DNA of 7,439 nt, taken from an uncultured Bacteroidota bacterium (GTDB taxonomy: Bacteria > Bacteroidota > Bacteroidia > UBA7662). The stretch lies in contig CAIVQI010000356.1 in the NCBI GenBank assembly GCA_903908015.1, positions 1 to 7,439 on the forward strand. Reading direction: 5' to 3'. Below the pieces are notes generated by a model. The model saw only the letters and a list, made by a program, of their open reading frames with translations. It made no database searches and was not told the origin of the DNA. Position numbers and translations under genes: made by a program. Positions 1 to 4,429 of this stretch are shown in pieces (positions within the stretch are counted from its first letter, which is position 1; each line of letters begins with the position of its first letter).

Positions 1-12
1 GATTGGCGGATT

Positions 13-18
13 TATAAT
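13..18 (+). promoter_or_regulatory. Probable -10 box of a promoter cut by the window edge
   Basis: TATAAT lies 24 bases before the first ATG, the same geometry as the SD-led promoters elsewhere in the window. The matching -35 box would fall just outside the left edge, so only half of the promoter is visible. The predicted transcript start is near position 25. Confidence 0.4.
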
Positions 19-42
19 CCACGATAATTGGAGTCGAAAAGA

Positions 43-252
43 ATGAACGAACGAATTAAACAACTTGCTGAACAGGTTGCTAATGGTATGCTATCATACG
101 ATGCCGAAGGCGACTGGCGATTGAGCGAGAAAGAAGTTGAAAAGTTCGCTGAGTTGATTGTTAGGGAATGTGCTGATATTAGCGATGCCAGTTTTCACAA
201 TGGGTCTGCTGGTTATACAGCAATCCTAAAACATTTCGGAATTGAACCATGA
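43..252 (+). CDS. Small conserved phage protein, MNxRxKxL...KHFG family (69 aa)
   Basis: Function unknown. The ATG at 43 is chosen over an in-frame TTG at 28 because GGAG (30-33) sits nine bases upstream. The protein begins MNERIKQL, has a central FAELIVRECADI segment and ends ILKHFGIEP. It is probably helical, with no membrane segment. Small proteins with this N-terminus and KHFG ending are, from memory, common in tailed phages. A second member is at 4430-4621 in this window, with the same start pattern, centre and end. The stop overlaps the next ATG (ATGA), and the codons for KHFG contain the CGGA that probably serves as the next gene's ribosome binding site, so the pair is likely translationally coupled. 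Confidence 0.85.
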   Translation: MNERIKQLAEQVANGMLSYDAEGDWRLSEKEVEKFAELIVRECADISDASFHNGSAGYTAILKHFGIEP

Positions 253-509
253 ACGACTATCGAAAACAAATAGTAGATAGTGCAATCCAGGGATTAAAAG
301 AAGGTGGATTTGAACACGCCGAAATGTTTCGTATACTATTAGAAAGAGTATATGATTCTGGATATGCTGAAGCTATAAGAAATACATGGCACCAATTCGA
401 TTACAATCATAAACCAAAAGGATGCCATGTATGTGGTATTGAATATGGTAAGGTAATGGGGTATGTTTGTTATAATGATAAATGTCCCACTGGTTTGCGG
501 AGTAGATAA
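249..509 (+). CDS. Small zinc-ribbon-like phage protein (86 aa)
   Basis: The N-terminal half (residues 1-50) is predicted helical. The C-terminal part has two cysteine pairs, C59-x2-C62 (CHVCG) and C74-x4-C79 (CYNDKCP), eleven residues apart, the layout of a small zinc ribbon. Similar C-terminal ribbons with a GYVC core occur in many phage hypotheticals, where they may bind nucleic acid or protein; no activity can be assigned. The ATG overlaps the stop of the upstream gene (ATGA), with CGGAA 8 bases before it, so the gene is the second of a coupled pair transcribed from the promoter at the left edge. No terminator hairpin directly follows the stop. Confidence 0.82.
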   Translation: MNDYRKQIVDSAIQGLKEGGFEHAEMFRILLERVYDSGYAEAIRNTWHQFDYNHKPKGCHVCGIEYGKVMGYVCYNDKCPTGLRSR

Positions 510-616
510 TGCCTAACTTTCACCATAACGGGTAGTTACCGAATAGTAGTGGTGCCATAGGAAAAGCTGTAGTAGGATTACAGGAGGTGGTGTAATAAAA
601 CTACAACCAATCCCGG

Positions 617-634
617 TGTTGTTTAAAAGCAACA
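617..634 (+). repeat. GTTG/CAAC inverted repeat, copy 1a
   Basis: TGTTG and CAACA flank TTTAAAAG. Pairing extends inward with one G-T wobble to eight base pairs, making this the longest stem of the set. It is followed directly by a second, shorter copy, so this cassette carries the element twice. Confidence 0.65.
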
Positions 635-641
635 AAGAAAA

Positions 642-657
642 GTTGCGAAAATACAAC
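642..657 (+). repeat. GTTG/CAAC inverted repeat, copy 1b
   Basis: A 4-bp stem with an 8-base A-rich loop (CGAAAATA). It ends 11 bases before TTGACA, the spacing shared with the other full cassettes. Confidence 0.65.
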
Positions 658-668
658 GCAAAAAAGTC

Positions 669-696
669 TTGACAATTGCCGAGTCCTGCATATAAT
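669..696 (+). promoter_or_regulatory. Sigma-70 promoter for the 722-1266 operon
   Basis: TTGACA (669-674), 16-base spacer, TATAAT (691-696). The predicted start is near 703. The downstream leader (TGATCCTGT...AGGTTGATATG) closely matches the leader after the promoter at 2655, showing a shared cassette. Confidence 0.88.
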
Positions 697-721
697 TGAT
701 CCTGTGATGAGAAAGGTTGAT

Positions 722-925
722 ATGGAACGCTTTGGAATGTTTACTAAGGCTGGCAACATCGCCGTGGGTGAGATTGTTGCAACGGCGATTGAGCGGTGTT
801 TCTCTTACGCCAACCTTGAAAAAGAACTGATGAAGCTCTCAAAGGTCGAATGCTTTGAAGAGGCTTTCGATACTGCGGTTCGTGAGAGTGCTTTTATTGC
901 TCTGCGTGAAGGACTTGCCAAATGA
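722..925 (+). CDS. Hypothetical phage protein (67 aa)
   Basis: I do not recognise the family. It is a soluble, mostly helical sequence with several Glu/Lys pairs and no membrane segment. ATG 722 is preferred because GAGAAAGG (709-716) lies five bases upstream and the same AGGTTGATATG arrangement starts the gene at 2708. In-frame GTG 704 and ATG 707 fall at the predicted transcript start and could be used in leaderless fashion, adding five or six residues. It is the first gene of a two-gene operon; its TGA overlaps the next ATG. Confidence 0.8.
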   Translation: MERFGMFTKAGNIAVGEIVATAIERCFSYANLEKELMKLSKVECFEEAFDTAVRESAFIALREGLAK

Positions 926-1266
926 TGGATTTGACTGCTTATCTTGACCATATCCGTGCCAACTATGGCGCATGGTGGGCTCTGGATTCTACTGATGATC
1001 CTGTGAAGGTTCGCATTCGTCAGGAGATGAAGGAAGATTTTGATTCGAGCCTATCGTATGATGTTGGTTCGAAGTATATCAAGGTCTGCACCGGTCGTGA
1101 AGGTCGAGGCCGTTCCGTTCACTCCTTTATCTGTTTGAAAGATGACGGCAAGTTTAAGGTTGGCGACATTCTGAAGGCTGCCTCATGGGCGGCTCCTGCT
1201 CGTAACTTTGCCCGAGGCAATATTCTGCGTGGTGAGTTTCAGAACATCACCTGGACTGGCGCTTGA
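922..1266 (+). CDS. Conserved phage hypothetical protein (114 aa)
   Basis: The sequence contains NYGAWWAL near residues 14-21, GSKYIKV near 49-55, and the C-terminal block GDILKAASWAAPARNFARGN at about 81-100, ending with WTGA. From memory this tail is a hallmark of a hypothetical protein found widely in tailed phages; its function is unknown. Translation starts at ATG 922 or the adjacent ATG 925, overlapping the upstream stop, with AAGGA about nine bases before. The stop codon TGA is embedded in the -35 box of the next promoter, so there is no room for an intervening terminator. Confidence 0.88.
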   Translation: MMDLTAYLDHIRANYGAWWALDSTDDPVKVRIRQEMKEDFDSSLSYDVGSKYIKVCTGREGRGRSVHSFICLKDDGKFKVGDILKAASWAAPARNFARGNILRGEFQNITWTGA

Positions 1267-1290
1267 CAATTCGCCGGTATCGTGTAGAAT
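1263..1290 (+). promoter_or_regulatory. Sigma-70 promoter overlapping the upstream stop codon
   Basis: TTGACA (1263-1268), 16-base spacer, TAGAAT (1285-1290). The TGA of the preceding gene is part of the -35 hexamer. No GTTG/CAAC hairpin precedes this one. The leader of about 23 bases carries ATGAGGTG before ATG 1320. Confidence 0.75.
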
Positions 1291-1319
1291 AGACGGTGTT
1301 CCGTTAGATGAGGTGCTAT

Positions 1320-1505
1320 ATGAATCTGTTTCAACAAGTCGAGTCTCTGATTAACGCTGAGCTCCAAGTCATTGCTGAAGCGCTCCGTGAAGAGGTCGTG
1401 GATGCTCAATACCAGGAGTATCTGGAAGACCAGGATGCCATGTATGAGGAGATGTATAGCCGGTATCAATGGGAAGATGAAATCGATAACTTTCCCTATG
1501 GCTAA
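1320..1505 (+). CDS. Very acidic small phage protein (61 aa)
   Basis: Function unknown. There are 16 Asp/Glu against two Arg and no Lys, a net charge near -14 in 61 residues. Residues 1-45 look like one or two amphipathic helices; the C-terminus is rich in Tyr, Trp and acidic residues (YQWEDEIDNFPYG). ATG 1320 is preferred over ATG 1308 because GAGG (1310-1313) has proper spacing to 1320 and would lie inside a gene starting at 1308. It is a single-gene unit with its own promoter. Extreme acidity in small early phage proteins sometimes reflects DNA mimicry, but charge alone does not establish that. Confidence 0.8.
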   Translation: MNLFQQVESLINAELQVIAEALREEVVDAQYQEYLEDQDAMYEEMYSRYQWEDEIDNFPYG

Positions 1506-1508
1506 AGT

Positions 1509-1524
1509 GTTGTAAAAATACAAC
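1509..1524 (+). repeat. GTTG/CAAC inverted repeat, copy 2
   Basis: GTTGT and ACAAC pair around AAAAAT. It lies three bases after a stop codon and 11 bases before the next -35 box. No T-run follows, so it is not a classical Rho-independent terminator. Confidence 0.75.
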
Positions 1525-1535
1525 GGTGAAGCCTC

Positions 1536-1564
1536 TTGACAATTCGGTAGCATTGGCTTATAAT
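1536..1564 (+). promoter_or_regulatory. Consensus sigma-70 promoter giving a near-leaderless mRNA
   Basis: A perfect TTGACA (1536-1541), 17-base spacer and perfect TATAAT (1559-1564). The predicted start is near 1571, only about three bases before ATG 1574, and no SD sequence is present. Confidence 0.88.
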
Positions 1565-1573
1565 TCTTCCATA

Positions 1574-1885
1574 ATGCGAAAGAAACGAAATGACCGAAAT
1601 TATGTCCTCTACCGAATTGAAGCTCCTGAGTGTGGTGTTTCTTATATCGGGCTTACTGTTGCTAGCGGACGTGCTTTTCTTCGTTCTGTAAAGGTCCGTG
1701 TTCAGAAGCACTTGAGCCGTGCCAAGCGTGAAAACAAGGACTGGACACTCTGCAATTTCATTCGGGACAATCCCAATGTGCAGCTGCGTTATGAAGTCAT
1801 GGAGGTCGTGCGTGGGCGGAAGCCTGCATACCAACGGGAGCGTGAGCTCATTGCGGCCTATGAACCTGCTCTGAACACCTTCTAA
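1574..1885 (+). CDS. GIY-YIG nuclease-domain protein (103 aa)
   Basis: The protein carries the signatures of the GIY-YIG endonuclease fold. VLY (11-13) and YIG (24-26) are ten residues apart, the usual spacing. R42-x3-H46 on the next helix matches the catalytic Arg region, E89 falls twelve residues before the conserved Asn (N101) as in UvrC-type domains, and the EPALN ending fits. All expected catalytic positions seem intact. It is only the nuclease domain, with no separate DNA-binding domain as in I-TevI. A role as a free-standing homing endonuclease, repair-type enzyme or anti-competitor nuclease is inference. An in-frame GTG at 1526 is rejected because it would run through the promoter. 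The gene is bounded by near-identical promoter cassettes. Confidence 0.88.
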   Translation: MRKKRNDRNYVLYRIEAPECGVSYIGLTVASGRAFLRSVKVRVQKHLSRAKRENKDWTLCNFIRDNPNVQLRYEVMEVVRGRKPAYQRERELIAAYEPALNTF

Positions 1886-1903
1886 TGTTGCAAAAAAACA
1901 ACG
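1886..1903 (+). repeat. GTTG/CAAC inverted repeat, copy 3
   Basis: TGTTG, an 8-base loop CAAAAAAA, then CAACG; four bases pair exactly. It starts directly after the TAA stop. The 20-base string from that TAA to CAAC recurs exactly after the stop at 6099. Confidence 0.78.
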
Positions 1904-1913
1904 GCGAAGCCTC

Positions 1914-1942
1914 TTGACAATTGGGCATACCTAACATATACT
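1914..1942 (+). promoter_or_regulatory. Sigma-70 promoter for the 1968 gene
   Basis: TTGACA (1914-1919), 17-base spacer, TATACT (1937-1942). The leader is about 19 bases and contains GAGAAAG before ATG 1968. Confidence 0.85.
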
Positions 1943-1967
1943 CCTTCCATAGATTGAGAAAGCCACT

Positions 1968-2282
1968 ATGACCAAGCTCCTGATCACCACCCAAGTCTAT
2001 GAAAATTATGGCGCCCACGATTGGGACGGCACCGGTGAGTGCCCTCAATACTGGAAGCCGAAGGGTGGTTCCGACTATGTGATTCGGAATGTGGATGAGT
2101 GTGATATGATTGAGGTCATCGTGGACCGTGTCCGGCCTCAAATCGAGGAGAGCTCCGATTTCTATATGGAGACGATCCTCGGCTACAAGGTGGTCGCTGA
2201 CGACTACTTGACCGAATTCGAGCGCAACCAGTTGGAATACGATGGGAAGATCCTCTTCCCTGCCAAAGAGATTGTTGCGTAA
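1968..2282 (+). CDS. Conserved phage hypothetical protein, LITTQVYENYG family (104 aa)
   Basis: The N-terminus KLLITTQVYENYGAHDWDG and following ECPQYWKPKGG are, from memory, a recurring signature in small proteins of many tailed phages; no function is known. The rest is an acidic alpha/beta-looking sequence without membrane segments or obvious catalytic motif. ATG 1968 has GAGAAAG (1956-1962) upstream. It forms a single-gene unit. The last two codons and the stop (Val-Ala-stop) lie inside the next hairpin cassette, so the C-terminus is effectively supplied by the regulatory repeat. Confidence 0.87.
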   Translation: MTKLLITTQVYENYGAHDWDGTGECPQYWKPKGGSDYVIRNVDECDMIEVIVDRVRPQIEESSDFYMETILGYKVVADDYLTEFERNQLEYDGKILFPAKEIVA

Positions 2283-2307
2283 AAACAACACACGGAGCCA
2301 CTTGACA
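2273..2307 (+). repeat. 35-base direct repeat, left copy: hairpin, stop codon and -35 box
   Basis: A perfect 35-base match to 2626-2660. It begins with TGTTG/CAACA (2273-2290), has the upstream gene's TAA (2280-2282) in the hairpin loop, and ends with TTGACA. The two copies bracket the 2360-2635 gene. Confidence 0.9.
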
Positions 2308-2330
2308 TTCTTACCGACCTGTGTTATCCT
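2302..2330 (+). promoter_or_regulatory. Sigma-70 promoter with extended -10
   Basis: TTGACA (2302-2307), 17-base spacer, TATCCT (2325-2330) preceded by TGT, which fits an extended -10 (TGnTATCCT) compensating for a weak hexamer. The leader contains GGAGA (2349-2353) before ATG 2360. Confidence 0.72.
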
Positions 2331-2359
2331 ATACCCATACTGTGATTCGGAGATAAGTT

Positions 2360-2635
2360 ATGAAAGCCATTGAAATTTCCCAAGCCATTCTGAACTCTGA
2401 CCTGACCTTTGGTGAGATGAACGGAATCATTGAAGCCATTAATCTCAAGCGCAAGATGATTGGCGCTGTGGTCAAGTCTGAGTTATACCCTGGTGTCAAT
2501 GTGGTGTTTACCTCTACAAAGCTGGGTGGTAAGGTCACTGGTTCTGTGGTCAAGGTGATGACCAAGAACGTTCTGGTGAACTGTGGTGCTGCTGGGCAAT
2601 GGCGTGTTCCTGCGTCCATGCTGACTGTTGCGTAA
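2360..2635 (+). CDS. Conserved phage protein with KOW/SH3-like C-terminal half (91 aa)
   Basis: Residues 1-40 are helical. Residues about 45-91 form a strand-rich segment with the pattern V-x-F-x-S-x-K-x-G-x-x-V-x-G-S-V-x-K-V, ending WRVPASMLTVA. That resembles a small SH3/KOW-type barrel and matches, from memory, a hypothetical widespread in phages. Its function is unknown; nucleic-acid or ribosome contact is possible for KOW-like folds but is inference. The gene has its own promoter and SD site and is flanked by perfect 35-base direct repeats. The terminal Val-Ala-stop is encoded within the downstream hairpin element, as in the preceding gene. Confidence 0.87.
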   Translation: MKAIEISQAILNSDLTFGEMNGIIEAINLKRKMIGAVVKSELYPGVNVVFTSTKLGGKVTGSVVKVMTKNVLVNCGAAGQWRVPASMLTVA

Positions 2636-2660
2636 AAACAACACACGGAGCCACTTGACA
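2626..2660 (+). repeat. 35-base direct repeat, right copy: hairpin, stop codon and -35 box
   Basis: Identical to 2273-2307. TGTTG/CAACA pair at 2626-2630 and 2639-2643 with the TAA stop (2633-2635) in the loop, and the repeat ends in TTGACA. Confidence 0.9.
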
Positions 2661-2682
2661 ATTCGGTGGATCCGACTATAAT
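2655..2682 (+). promoter_or_regulatory. Sigma-70 promoter for the 2708-3119 operon
   Basis: TTGACA (2655-2660), 16-base spacer, TATAAT (2677-2682). The leader TGGTTCTGT...AGGTTGATATG is nearly the same as that of the 722 gene. Confidence 0.88.
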
Positions 2683-2707
2683 TGGTTCTGTAATAAGTGA
2701 GGTTGAT

Positions 2708-2797
2708 ATGACAATCCTGATGATCCTGCTTTTTGTTTTTGTGTCGCTGATTGCCGTTGGTACGGTGGTTGGTGGTTCTGTGTCCACCCTTGGTTGA
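2708..2797 (+). CDS. Tiny single-pass membrane protein (29 aa)
   Basis: The ATG follows GAGG (2699-2702) by five bases in a leader shared with the 722 gene, strong support for translation despite the short length. Residues 2-22 are a continuous hydrophobic stretch (Ile, Leu, Val, Phe), ending with a small Gly/Ser/Thr tail, so a single transmembrane helix is expected in the inner membrane. Function is unknown. It opens a two-gene unit, with 13 bases to the next ATG. Confidence 0.75.
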   Translation: MTILMILLFVFVSLIAVGTVVGGSVSTLG

Positions 2798-2810
2798 AAG
2801 GAAATTTAAA

Positions 2811-3119
2811 ATGACTAATTTGAAACAAATGCGTGAGGACCTTGCTCTGGCTAAGGCCCGTATGGCTGCTGCTCGTGAGATTATCGCTGCTGAGAAAGCG
2901 ATCATTGCTCGGCTCCGTGGTGTGCTGAAGAGCGAGCGTGCTATCGCTAAACAAGTGAAGGCTGACCACCGGGCCGCAAAAGCCGCTGCTCGTGCTGCTA
3001 AGAAGGCCGAACGGATCGCCAAGATGGAAGCGAAGCTCGCTGCCATGAAGAACCCGGTCGGTGTGAAGGCCGCCCGTGCCAATCGGAAGCCGAGTGCCGT
3101 GAAGGTCACTAAGGCTTGA
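2811..3119 (+). CDS. Ala/Lys-rich helical basic protein (102 aa)
   Basis: ATG 2811 follows AAGGAA (2798-2803) at good spacing; longer in-frame readings would overlap the membrane peptide gene. Residues 1-80 are Ala/Lys/Arg/Glu-rich with no helix breakers, indicating one long helix or coiled coil. Residues 82-102 are an unstructured basic tail ending KPSAVKVTKA, reminiscent of histone-H1-like C-termini. The charge is strongly positive and there are no Cys, so nucleic-acid binding is plausible but unproven; low complexity makes homology assignment unreliable. The stop TGA is part of the next promoter's -35 box. Confidence 0.8.
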   Translation: MTNLKQMREDLALAKARMAAAREIIAAEKAIIARLRGVLKSERAIAKQVKADHRAAKAAARAAKKAERIAKMEAKLAAMKNPVGVKAARANRKPSAVKVTKA

Positions 3120-3144
3120 CAATTTGCCGCTTCTGGAATACAAT
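3116..3144 (+). promoter_or_regulatory. Sigma-70 promoter with ATG at the predicted start site
   Basis: TTGACA (3116-3121, overlapping the upstream TGA), 17-base spacer, TACAAT (3139-3144). Six bases later comes ATGATGA, so the message would be leaderless. The block GGAATACAAT plus CATGATGA at fixed distance recurs at 5822-5844. Confidence 0.8.
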
Positions 3145-3150
3145 GGCACC

Positions 3151-3243
3151 ATGATGAGAGATTTCCTGATTGACCTGTTCCACGCCACGATTCTGGCCGT
3201 GCTGATTGGTTTTCCCTTTGCAATTTATTTCTGGAGAATGTAA
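3151..3243 (+). CDS. Tiny membrane protein, leaderless start (30 aa)
   Basis: Tandem ATG codons (3151, 3154) coincide with the predicted transcript start, and no SD site exists. The peptide begins MMRDFLIDLFH and then has about 17 hydrophobic residues (ATILAVLIGFPFAIYFW), so one transmembrane helix is expected. The stop at 3241-3243 is one base before the next ATG, and the codons for its last residues provide the GGAG of that gene. Function is unknown. Confidence comes from the promoter geometry and tight junction rather than homology. Confidence 0.65.
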   Translation: MMRDFLIDLFHATILAVLIGFPFAIYFWRM

Positions 3244-3244
3244 G

Positions 3245-3625
3245 ATGGCTTATATCAATCAAGACGATAAAAAGCGCATTGCTGCGAACCTGAAGCCTAT
3301 TCTGAAGCGGTATGGTGTCAAAGGCACGCTGTCGATTCGGAATCATTCCACGATTGTGCTAACCGTGAAGTCTGGCAAGATTGATTTTTTTGCCGACTAT
3401 GGCGACCGTGAAGATGCCCGCAAGTTTGGTATTGATGTGAATCCCTACTGGTTCCACGAGCACTTTGTTGGCAAGTCCAAGGAATTCTTGGCAAAGGCTT
3501 TTGCTGCTCTCAAGTCTGCTGATTGGTATGATGAGAGTGACATTCAAACCGATTATTTCAATACTGCTTACTATTTCCGTGTGAACATTGGTAAGTGGAA
3601 CAAGCCTTACACTTTGGAGAGTTAA
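3245..3625 (+). CDS. Conserved phage/plasmid hypothetical protein (126 aa)
   Basis: ATG 3245 is preferred over an upstream in-frame GTG at 3206 because GGAG (3233-3236) fits and the preceding small gene ends at 3243. Recognisable blocks are MAYINQDDKK at the N-terminus, a central VNPYWF, and the C-terminal SDIQTDYFNTAYYFRVNIG followed by KWNKPYT. From memory these define a soluble hypothetical protein found in many phages and some plasmids, of unknown role. It is the second gene of the operon from the 3116 promoter; one base separates its stop from the next ATG. Confidence 0.88.
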   Translation: MAYINQDDKKRIAANLKPILKRYGVKGTLSIRNHSTIVLTVKSGKIDFFADYGDREDARKFGIDVNPYWFHEHFVGKSKEFLAKAFAALKSADWYDESDIQTDYFNTAYYFRVNIGKWNKPYTLES

Positions 3626-3626
3626 G

Positions 3627-3863
3627 ATGAGCAGAATGAGTAGCCTGGTGATTGACCTGATGGAAGCCGTGGAGACTGGTGCTTCTTTTGAGACAATCGC
3701 ACGTCAATTTGATGTACCTGTTCGGTGGGTCATGGAAGCTGCATCCATGATGGATAATCCGCAAGATCCGGATCCTGGTGAAATGGATGGCGATGCTGCT
3801 TCCGCTCTGGCCTCGGTAGGTTGGGGAACGGATGAGGATTACGGAGGAGGCGATGCTTTCTAA
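3627..3863 (+). CDS. Small helix-turn-helix-like phage protein (78 aa)
   Basis: Residues 5-40 form three short helices with a helix-turn-helix-like pattern (GASFETIARQFDVPVRWVMEA at roughly 18-38), suggesting DNA binding. The C-terminal half is acidic and Gly-rich (MDGDAASALASVGWGTDEDY), a tail that recurs, from memory, in phage hypotheticals. The start at 3627 has GGAG about eight bases upstream. It could be a small transcriptional regulator, but no operator is evident and the basic residues usual in a recognition helix are few, so a structural or adaptor role remains possible. Confidence 0.8.
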   Translation: MSRMSSLVIDLMEAVETGASFETIARQFDVPVRWVMEAASMMDNPQDPDPGEMDGDAASALASVGWGTDEDYGGGDAF

Positions 3864-4047
3864 TGCTCTACTGGATGCTACCTCTGATACTGGCCTTTTG
3901 GATAGGATTGGCCTGGCTTTTGACCCTATGGCTTGGGTGGCAGGCAATGGCTTTTATATTCTTGGGTGTGATGATAGCGGGAGTGCTGATTGTGACCTGG
4001 AGCTGATGGATTTGGCAAGGTTGATAGCAGAAGCCAGTGGAGATTAG
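3853..4047 (+). CDS. Candidate soluble acidic protein (64 aa), overlapping frame A
   Basis: Translation from ATG 3853 is supported by GGAGGAGG (3843-3850). The frame shows the G-first, pyrimidine-third codon pattern expected of real genes. The product is Asp/Leu-rich and ends with an amphipathic helix (LMDLARLIAEASGD). I do not recognise it. It shares DNA with a membrane-protein frame at 3863-4006, and it is uncertain which one is expressed. The GGAGGAGG also encodes the Gly run of the upstream protein and so may be coincidental. After its TAG stop the same frame stays open for 18 codons. Confidence 0.45.
   Translation: MLSNALLDATSDTGLLDRIGLAFDPMAWVAGNGFYILGCDDSGSADCDLELMDLARLIAEASGD
3863..4006 (+). 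CDS. Candidate two-helix membrane protein (47 aa), overlapping frame B
   Basis: The ATG overlaps the upstream stop (TAATG), a common phage junction. The product is almost wholly hydrophobic: one helix at about residues 2-24, a Gly-Trp-Gln turn at 25-27, and a second at 28-46, with six Trp. This is typical of small phage membrane hairpins. Against it, four ATA codons are unlike neighbouring genes, and Trp-rich hydrophobic frames can arise as artefacts when NTG codons precede G-starting codons in another frame. It competes with frame A, or both may be used. Confidence 0.5.
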   Translation: MLYWMLPLILAFWIGLAWLLTLWLGWQAMAFIFLGVMIAGVLIVTWS

Positions 4048-4209
4048 GGGCTGTTGGTGGAACAGTCGGAAGGAGTCCTCTCGACCTGGTCTACGCTGCT
4101 CTAACGATCCTTATCTCATCCTATCCTTCGGCAGATTTCGCTTTTCGGATTTCACTCTCGCAAAAAAATTTTTCGGCCAGGAAATCATTCTGGAAGTAAT
4201 TTTACCCCC
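4048..4209 (+). other. Non-coding interval before the 4246 operon
   Basis: No gene with a start and ribosome site is seen. Visible features are a 5-bp hairpin CTGTT/AACAG shortly after the preceding stop, an 18-codon open continuation of frame A up to TAA 4102-4104, and an A7T5 tract (4162-4173). The hairpin lacks a T-run and is a poor terminator. Confidence 0.5.
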
Positions 4210-4238
4210 TTGACAATTCCTCTGTGTTCCTCTATAAT
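4210..4238 (+). promoter_or_regulatory. Consensus sigma-70 promoter giving a leaderless mRNA
   Basis: A perfect TTGACA (4210-4215), 17-base spacer and perfect TATAAT (4233-4238), with ATG 4246 seven bases later. The predicted transcript start is at or one base before the ATG, and no SD site exists. No GTTG/CAAC hairpin precedes it. Confidence 0.88.
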
Positions 4239-4245
4239 ACCCTAT

Positions 4246-4425
4246 ATGAATAAAACTACCAAAGCATCCGTGTCGGCCGTAAAAAAACTGCGAGTTGGTT
4301 CTTGGGGTGGTTTCAAGCACCATCTGGTTCGAATGGGTATTATTGCGAATGTGGACTGTGATGTTCCTGAGGACTGGAAGAAAGCATTCTGTAATGCATT
4401 TGGTCGTTCCTATCCTATGAGGTAA
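4246..4425 (+). CDS. Small basic phage protein, leaderless start (59 aa)
   Basis: The only start consistent with the promoter is ATG 4246; the longer in-frame reading from 4210 would include the promoter itself. The product is basic (Lys/Arg/His-rich, N-terminus MNKTTKASVSAVKKLRVGSW) and probably helical in its second half, without membrane segments. I do not recognise the family. It opens a tightly packed operon: its final codons carry GAGG (4419-4422), the ribosome site of the next gene four bases further on. Confidence 0.75.
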   Translation: MNKTTKASVSAVKKLRVGSWGGFKHHLVRMGIIANVDCDVPEDWKKAFCNAFGRSYPMR

Positions 4426-4429
4426 CTAT

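Larger units (their letters stand above)
510..668 (+). other. Non-coding interval with tandem hairpins
   Basis: No credible gene is visible here. An 8-codon ATG frame starts inside the preceding stop (TAATG at 507-511). A perfect AGGAGGTG near 583-590 is followed only by GTG-TAA. The right part contains the two GTTG/CAAC inverted repeats that lead into the next promoter. The left part may be decayed coding sequence or an untranslated leader or trailer. Confidence 0.5.

Noticed and set aside
507..535. 8-codon ATG frame overlapping the stop at 509
   Set aside because: Too short and without supporting features; could be a leader peptide but nothing indicates so.
510..616. tRNA or structured riboswitch
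   Set aside because: No cloverleaf or conserved tRNA arm sequences, and only short, imperfect local pairings.
1526..1573. GTG 1526 as start of the GIY-YIG gene
   Set aside because: The extra 16 codons consist of the cassette, -35 and -10 boxes, and the domain begins after ATG 1574.
1239..1834. Long minus-strand reading frames antisense to the acidic protein and the GIY-YIG gene
   Set aside because: They lack ribosome sites and recognisable motifs, run across + strand promoters, and mirror well-supported + strand genes.
2483..3346. 287-codon minus-strand frame
   Set aside because: It crosses three + strand promoters and several genes and has a Ser/Ala/Arg-rich shadow composition caused by the Ala/Lys-rich gene; no start signal.
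4045..4104. Amber readthrough extension of frame A by 18 residues
   Set aside because: No readthrough context or homology visible, and frame A itself is uncertain.
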